Source: Zygnema cylindricum
Taxonomy: Eukaryota > Streptophyta > Zygnematophyceae > Zygnematales > Zygnemataceae
Assembly (NCBI GenBank): GCA_037447655.1
Contig: JBBHKE010002498.1
Span: 105,373-119,460, forward strand
DNA length: 14,088 nt
Direction of reading: 5' to 3'
Shown: one piece after another, positions 8,701 through 14,088 of the stretch
Layout of the letters: each line of letters starts with the position of its first letter
How positions within the stretch are numbered: position 1 is the stretch's first letter
The notes under the pieces: model-generated
The model's input: the letters and a program-made list of their open reading frames with translations, nothing else
Told to the model about the DNA's origin: nothing
Database searches by the model: none
Position numbers and translations under genes: made by a program

Positions 8701-10927
8701 TCTTGCTCGCTTCTCAAGATGATAGTGTTCACCCCAAACTGCAAGATTCCAAAGAGGTGCCCGATTCCACAAATGGCGTAACACAAAGTCTGCAACCAGA
8801 AAAGACGGACGATGTTCCCGAACCTGATGGGACAGTTGTACATAATAGTGTAAATAGGCACTCTGCATTTGACACAGGTTTTCATGATATTTTGGCATCG
8901 AACGAGTGCAGTAATACGGTTAAAGCAAGCCTGGGAATTACTTCAGAAGCTGTCACTGCTAAGAACAAGGGCAAGTCACCAAAAATATCCTCAGAGACTA
9001 GTAACCATGGACGTTCAGATCAGATACTCTCTAGTCATGATGGTGATAAGCCACATTTTGATGTTACAGACCGAAAAAGTGGACTAACAATAGACGCAGT
9101 GACTTTTAATACTGGAGACCAGAGCTCGCCAGGTCAAATGTGGGAAGGTGTTGAGTCAAGGGTATTTGAGGAATCTTATTCTGGTAAGGTTTCTCCATCG
9201 GGGAGCTGTGGTAGTGGTCACAATGTTAGTAATGACGAGAGTCCTATTGCAGAAAGGCAACAGTCTCAACTTCTGGAGGATGGAGATAGATGCAAGGAGT
9301 CTCGAGGGTTGGAATGGATGCAGGGTTTAAAAGGCCAGGAGGTAGATGGAGAGGGAGGGAAAGCAAGAAAGGAAATGAGGTTAAAGGAAAGAGTAGAAAC
9401 TGCGGTTCCTACAGATGAAGGAGCTCAGGCAAACCAAAAGAATGTATCAAGCAAGAGAGCAAAACCGATAATTGTGCCTATTGTCTTGAAGATGGATGAG
9501 GACGACCATTTGGTGAGTCAGAATAACAATGTGAATGCCATGCCAGTTTTAGGACGTTTTTAGTGTAGCTTAGGTTTACTATAGGAAGAATATAAAAGCA
9601 GCTATGAGCTTCATGACCACTGTGATTATTCTCGAAACAAATGAAGGGGCGAGAGTCTTGCTAAGATTGGAGGGAGGTCCTTGAGAATTGTAATGATTGA
9701 TACAGGTTGTGGGATTTCAGACACTTCTGGCGGAATGGAGGTCTTGTCATATGACTGATGGAGATCAGCAGCTAGAGGTAATTTTTCCGGTCTTGTTTTG
9801 CGCTAGTATGGGGCAACATCTTAATGGTTTCTGCAACCTATCCAACATATGCTTCTGAAGCAATCCGTAGTTGATATTCGATGCTAATATGTGTGGTTCA
9901 TTGGGTGGATAAAGGTGGATGACCGAACTTTACTTAAAAGGCTTCGCATCATTCAAGATTACTTGTGTTCATTTGAGGAGGAGGTATGGTTTCAGTTCAA
10001 GGACGCCACGGCGTTTGTTTTTTTGCTTTTTTGTTTTGTTTTTTGCATTTGCATTTGCTCCAGGACCGTTCCCTTCTTCTTTTGGTGTCTCGATTGCCGA
10101 CTCTTTCAGATCGTCAATGAAGCGGCAGTTAGGTTATGACATCAAATCACTTTCCAGCCCACACATAAATTAAAAAAGACCTGCACCTCTTTTAAATTGG
10201 CATTTCCTGGATGGCCTCATCAAGATCTCTCTCTCATCTTATAGCTCGATGCCCAACGTTTTTAACTCTCAGTGAGCTAACGTGTTAGCTCTTATTAGGC
10301 TTTTAGAAGGAAAAAGCATTTGGATGATGTAGTTAACAAGTGATCTAGATTTGAGGTGCTTAGACCATCTACTCAAGGGCATGAAAGATATGGACTGGGG
10401 TTGCAGTCTGTTTCTTGTGAATCTCTTAAACTCACAAACAGGCTTTCCATGCAGGGTGTGGCTGTTGTAAATGTATCGGCAACTACCTTTTCTAAAACGT
10501 TAGACTGGTTGCATGTTTTTCTACTTCAGGTGAGTTTCCAAGAATTGTGTCTTATTGGGATTGTCTTCGTCTGGATATTTTGAACCAAATGTGTGGCTAC
10601 CAAAGTAGTTTTAGTCATTTTTTAAATGTGCGAAATAGTAAGCCCATACAACATGTTTTTTTGTGTTACGATATTCAGAAAACCCATACTGAATGAGTTG
10701 AAATAATTTTAAGGAGTGGTAGTTTATGGTAGGAGGGCAAAAAAATGGCACCAAATTAAGTGTTATTAAAGACTAATAACGATCCATAGAAAATTAGTCG
10801 TTAAACATTGTTTCAGTCCGGAGGTTTGTCCCTCCAAATTACTCCAGGCTCATAGAAATTGCCTCTCGTTTTCTTTATGTCCTTGCAGAAAATTGAGCAA
10901 GGGTGCACACCACCTGTTGCTCCCTAA
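5780..10927 (+). CDS. LPA1-like: LPA1-like P-loop NTPase (2-phosphoglycerate kinase-related), ten exons, 573 aa
   Basis: Exons: 5780-5866, 6163-6413, 7500-7614, 8241-8376, 8503-8558, 8676-9512, 9721-9777, 9915-9983, 10455-10529, 10889-10927. All introns are GT-AG and every join keeps frame. The ATG context is AGCCATGG. Domains: an N-terminal region (residues 24-113; KYDFVKVRVWLG, then HYYVLSRFLVSRMLTVTRIP) that in archaeal 2-phosphoglycerate kinases is ATP-cone-like; Walker A GTACVGKST (127-135) inside FHHQRVPLIILICGTACVGK; TDIVYELLR (152-160); FCRECR (187-192); a Walker-B-like GKPIIIEGEHLDP (209-221); a serine- and acid-rich linker (about 222-475); then PIIVPIVLKMDEDDH (479-493), LLKRLRIIQDYLCSFEEE and VNVSATTFSKTLDWLH. 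This matches land-plant LPA1 proteins, implicated genetically in phytic acid accumulation; their catalysed reaction is not established. The family assignment is strong. Exon 10 (KIEQGCTPPVAP) rests on splice signals and a remembered CIEQ-like C-terminus. Confidence 0.93.
6414..7499 (+). other. Intron 2 of the LPA1-like gene (1086 nt)
   Basis: This is the longest intron, with donor GTAAGTG and acceptor CCCCATTGCAG. It interrupts the Arg codon of the conserved MMTR/FHHQR junction in phase 2. Apart from the short repeats at its 5' end I see no gene inside; the open frames at 7181-7378 and 7303-7512 show no coding-like sequence. Confidence 0.85.
6437..6546. repeat. Short repeats in intron 2 of the LPA1-like gene
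   Basis: Three near-identical 14-mers occur: TGCAATTAACTTTT at 6437-6450 and 6476-6489, and TGCAATCAACTTTT at 6500-6513. Immediately after, an 18-bp unit starting TTTGCTCTGGTGAGAA is tandemly duplicated (6511-6528 and 6529-6546, with one difference). The duplicated unit contains GGTGAGAA, which resembles a splice donor, so it could create cryptic sites. No coding effect is seen. Confidence 0.8.
7615..8240 (+). other. Intron 3 of the LPA1-like gene (626 nt), containing an unexplained open stretch
   Basis: The donor is CAG/GTGCCA and the acceptor GGATGGCAG. It separates the conserved LPNVLQ and TDIVYELL blocks in phase 0. Between about 7886 and 8062 two overlapping frames stay open and their translations look somewhat protein-like (one reads RLQKGIEDFALLVVRELAEV). 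A CTGCAG acceptor-like site precedes them at 7880-7885. A possible alternative exon is discussed in the findings. Confidence 0.8.
10064..10120 (+). other. Candidate alternative terminal exon inside intron 8
   Basis: A very strong pyrimidine tract (about 10014-10058) leads to the acceptor TTTGCTCCAG ending at 10063. Splicing from the exon-8 donor in phase 0 would add DRSLLLLVSRLPTLSDRQ and stop at TGA 10118-10120. That would delete the conserved VNVSATTF block, so it is more likely a decoy or a nonsense-mediated-decay isoform than the main product. Confidence 0.25.
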
Positions 10928-11200
10928 TGTCTTGACATCCTCATTAAAAGTGGGATCGTTTTATTAAATAGTTACGCAATCCTTACATTTTCAACCAGTC
11001 AAGCCTAAATCTCATGTTTCGTTTCAACAAGCGTCTCAAGTTTCACGGTTAGGATCGACATTTTTTTGTGAATGGAAAGTCCTGACGATGGAATCACTGT
11101 ATATAAAGCATTTGGTTTATCCATATTTGAGGAACGGAGATTTTTACGGTTTTGATGATGTCGGTTCCCAAAAACTTCAAAATTGATAAAAGATGTTCTG
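10928..11200 (+). terminator. 3' UTR of the LPA1-like gene with candidate poly(A) signals
   Basis: After the TAA at 10925-10927 there are two ATTAAA hexamers, at 10943-10948 and 10963-10968, each a common variant of the polyadenylation signal. Plant signals are degenerate, so the cleavage site is not fixed. No coding sequence follows until the broken frame on the opposite strand. Confidence 0.3.
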
Positions 11201-11517
11201 TTTCTTCAACCTATACATTTTCATACGGTGACAGGATGGACTATGAGGTTTTTCTTGCAGTCCTCACTTTGGAAAACTATATTCTCGATGCAAAAATTTG
11301 TTTAATAGAGGATAAAACCAACAAGTTAAATCAAAAAGCACGATGGTAAACCATCTGAGTCCAGGGGTTCAAAAGGAATGGCATGGCCGATACTGAAAAA
11401 CTACCAGCAGGGGAATAAAATAATAGCACAAAAAAAACAAAAAGAAAGCAACAACAAGGAAAACAATAGCACCCAAACTCAAAATGAAAGGCACGACAAT
11501 TGACAAAACAAAAACTA
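11201..11517. other. AT- and A-rich flank, possible 3' untranslated part of a decayed retroelement
   Basis: No gene is supported. Read on the minus strand, 11518-11340 is T- and G-rich (runs such as GTTTTTTTTGTGC) and follows the broken reading frame without interruption. It therefore could be the 3' untranslated part of the same inserted sequence. I could not find a target duplication or a clear poly(A) tail. Confidence 0.25.
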
Positions 11518-11832
11518 CTACTCCAACCCCAACCCAATTAAATAACTACAAAAAGCAACCCCGGAAGTCCCCCCATCCCGGGGGAGCACGTTGAGGGAGT
11601 TCCGGAACCCGGCGACGATCCATAGCCGCAACAGCCGATCGGAGGAGAATAGAAGCTTGCACTTGTTCTAAAGCCACAGATAAGCGTTGACGCTAAAAAG
11701 AAGTAAGGACCGAAGGAGGGCTCCCAGGTCCTCGGCGCTCGAAAGCACGTCGAGCGCAAGTACGAGAAACTCATCCATTGCAACACCCAGACAACCAAAG
11801 ATCTCGACCGCCATCGAAATAAAGTCATCCAT
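11518..11832 (-). pseudogene. Broken 104-codon reading frame in a GC-rich island, possible relic of a mobile element
   Basis: From the ATG at 11830-11832 a frame runs 54 codons to TAG (11668-11670), then continues open for 49 more codons to TAG at 11518-11520. The first part is hydrophobic and acidic (IFGCLGVAMDEFLVLALDVL, then SSAEDLGALLRSLLLFSVNA). The second part, after the stop, still reads like protein (FSSDRLLRLWIVAGFRNSLN). The block at about 11560-11820 is clearly richer in G and C than the AT-rich DNA around it, which suggests a separate origin. I do not recognise the product. Alternatives are a nuclear gene fragment, the tail of a LINE-type element, or chance openness in GC-rich sequence; another frame on the same strand (11538-11828) is also open. 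Confidence 0.35.
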
Positions 11833-13880
11833 TTAAAGTGGTTTCTGGAGTTTGTTTTATTTTATAGTTTCTGGAGAAACTTTGCCCGTTAAAGCAAAAA
11901 CTGGAATAGGTTGATATGTGTTTTAGGTAAAAGAAAAAGAAAAGTCTATTGAAAAGTGGCCCACGTTCTGGTTTTTGTTGGAAGCACATATAATAGCTTG
12001 TACTTACTTTCGATTTGAAGTTCTTCTTTTGCCCTTCATGATGCATCATAATTGTTTCGTTTTAGTAATACCAGCATTGAAACTGTGGAAAGTTGTTTTA
12101 AACTATTTAAGTTGTTAAGCGAGCCTTGTTATACTTTTATAATGTGGTCTTTTTTTTCTTTTTTTTATTGTTATTATTATTTTATCTTTTTTGTTTTTTT
12201 TCCGATTTTCTAGGAGAATACGTATGTCATTAAGCCATTTTTTCCATAGTCACTGCATTCTTTAAAAGTACATTCGGAAATGGGGAAAATTCAGCACGGC
12301 CAAAAGCGCCTTTCATTTCCCACATCCAACTGTTCGATCATATATTTCAGGCTAAAAAAAAACAGTAAATAGCAGAAAAAGAATGGGACAAAAAATTACA
12401 TAAAGACATGTGTCTACTTCACTGTGTGTAAATTAGTTGCTACATAATACGTGACAATATTAGAAAAGAGGGATGAAAACAACAATGCCAATATCAAAAA
12501 GGAGAAATAACTAAACAATGTTGACAAATAGTTGTCACATGACGCATGCAAGATAGAAAATTTACATTAGAGCTCACACCAGGCTGCTGATTGACATCTG
12601 TATTTGCTGAGGTTGGATACACTGTATTTATCCCATTTAAATCTACTTCTGACTTCTGTTCTGCTTCTACTCTTCACATTCACTGACACTGTTGTCTGTA
12701 TGGACTTACTACAATATTTTTGTTGCCAAGTGCGTGCCTTTTTAATTTTACTAAACAGCCTCAAAACTCAGGAGGAGGAAAAAGTTGAAGGAGAAAAAAG
12801 AAACTAGAAGTGACTTGACTGAAAAAAGGAAAAGGGGCAGAGACGAGATGAAAGCAAGTTGGGGGAACGCAACAAATGTACTTAAATGATTACCTTTGGA
12901 TGAAGATACATCCAGTGTTGGACATGAACAAAAATTACATGACTAAGATGGTACTGAGCTTAAATCCTAAAAAAACCTCACCATATTTGGCATCCGTGCG
13001 CAATCTTGGGACGAGCCCAAATGTACAGCAATCAAATTTCGGAAGTAACCGGATAGTGGGGAATAAAATTGTCAAATATTCTTCATGGAGCTTCAGCGTC
13101 ATCATCTGTTTTTTATTATTCACATCCAGTGGTAAGAAAATATTGGACTCCCCAACATGCAGAATCTGCTTCCTCATGTTTCCACCTTACGGCCCACCTG
13201 ATTTCCTGTTTCCTTCCAGTTTTTCCTTTCTTTTACTACCATCCTCCCCTTTCCTCCTGCATTCCTCCCTCCTTGCCTTCTTTAGGTAATTAATACCCTT
13301 TTCTAGTCTTAAAACTCTTAAAACACATTGCAAAATACAGATGAAGCCATCCTGCTAATACTAGACATTCAAACTTAAATTCAATCTAAAAGTTTTAGAT
13401 GGAAAAAAATGTCTACTCATTTTTTTTTTTATCAAACCTGAGCATGCTCTGCGACAACCAATCCCAACAATAACTTTTATGAGAACCAACAATACTTAAG
13501 TTTCTTAACCACAATTACAAAAAAACAAGTCCTGCTGTTCATCACTCTTCTCTTTTTAACCTCACCTTTCCAAAATATTCCAAACCATCATCGACCATTT
13601 GTGATCTCACAAAATGTGAATGAGTGCTTCACAATATAAAATTCTCCACCAAAAAAACCGCCAAAAGTAATTCCAAAAGGTCATTACTTGCCCATAGGGT
13701 TCTACATTAAGACATAACATATAGGAGAAAACATTCAACAGAGGAATTTTTTTTATTTAAAACACCATGATACCGACAGTTGGAATATCCTTCTCATTTA
13801 CATAAACATTTAATACACACATAATTTGCGTTAGGGGTTTCAAGAATACACTCGCACACCCTCTGAAAGTTATAAACGAA
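11833..13880. other. Long AT-rich interval with no convincing gene
   Basis: It contains poly(T) and poly(A) runs (for example 12149-12201 and 13420-13431), an imperfect direct repeat GTTTCTGGAG near 11840 and 11867, and a pyrimidine-rich stretch at about 13204-13274. Several open frames of 60-137 codons exist (12567-12764, 12604-12807, 12876-13289, 12935-13177), but the translations are low-complexity or lack splice and start support. Confidence 0.4.
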
Positions 13881-13895
13881 TCACCGAAAATCGAA

Positions 13896-14088
13896 CCCCT
13901 CTCTCTCTCCTCTCTCCTTACAATGTTACAGTTGTCACAGCTTTGTAGCTCCTGGAGACTCCTTTACTCCTCCATTCCCCATATCCCAGCCATGGCGCCG
14001 CCCATAGTGGTATATTTCCAACAGCTGACGGAGCATATTGCATGGAAACAGTTGTGAGCCATCAGTTTGTCAGTTAGCAGTCAACGAA
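13896..14088 (+). promoter_or_regulatory. Pyrimidine-rich leader and possible first exon or upstream ORF at the right edge
   Basis: A 24-nt pure pyrimidine run (13896-13919, CT repeats) resembles the Y-patch or CT microsatellite that often marks plant transcription starts. About 70 bp downstream, ATG 13992-13994 lies in the context AGCCATGGC, the same as the LPA1-like start. It opens 21 codons (MAPPIVVYFQQLTEHIAWKQ...) to TGA at 14055-14057. This could be an upstream ORF, or a first exon with a donor I cannot identify, of a plus-strand gene beyond the window. Evidence is thin. Confidence 0.25.

Noticed and set aside
8596-8898. Minus-strand ORFs opposite exon 6
   Set aside because: Shadows of the LPA1-like coding strand.
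12876-13289. 137-codon plus-strand ORF, longest in the right third
   Set aside because: The second half is low-complexity Phe/Pro/Ser from a pyrimidine-rich tract, and the first half has no recognisable domain or splice support.
13770-13960. Minus-strand open stretch across the GA-rich run, and a T-loop-like GGTTCGATT suggesting a tRNA
   Set aside because: The open stretch has no start codon in its first part and no support. The T-loop-like bases have no matching stem, acceptor arm or anticodon arm.
1-14088. CRISPR arrays, prokaryotic operons, rRNA or tRNA genes
   Set aside because: Introns, codon context and family content are eukaryotic. No regularly spaced repeats, cloverleaf or rRNA sequence was seen on either strand.

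Overview
The window looks like plant nuclear DNA. Its clearest gene is a ten-exon plus-strand gene (5780-10927) whose conceptual product matches the land-plant LPA1 / 2-phosphoglycerate-kinase-like P-loop family. Spliceosomal introns of 117 to about 1090 nt, AT-rich intergenic DNA and a MITE fit this. The species cannot be fixed from the sequence; an early-diverging land plant is possible, but that is a guess.

Layout. Left part (about 247-2465, minus strand): exons of a protein with a short N-terminal hydrophobic segment followed by a long coiled coil. The exons join in compatible phases, and the gene appears to continue off the left edge. I do not recognise the family. Middle (2466-5779): mostly AT-rich non-coding sequence. 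It holds a perfect 19-bp tandem duplication, a small minus-strand ORF with a signal-peptide-like start (4184-4384), and a 487-bp non-autonomous DNA transposon (4851-5337). The transposon has perfect 22-bp terminal inverted repeats and a 9-bp near-perfect target duplication, and ends about 440 bp upstream of the LPA1-like start codon. Centre (5780-10927): the LPA1-like gene, 573 codons in ten exons, with several splice variants suggested by the sequence. Right part (10928-14088): 3' flank, a GC-richer broken minus-strand reading frame that may be a decayed element (11518-11832), a long AT-rich stretch with no convincing gene, and a pyrimidine-rich leader with a well-placed ATG at the right edge.

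Functional picture. The LPA1-like protein should be a soluble P-loop nucleotide-binding protein; its relatives are linked genetically to seed phytic acid level and by homology to archaeal 2-phosphoglycerate kinase. Nothing ties it functionally to the coiled-coil membrane protein next to it. The two genes are divergently oriented, and the region between them carries the transposon. All exon models are manual reconstructions from splice consensus, reading frame and family resemblance.
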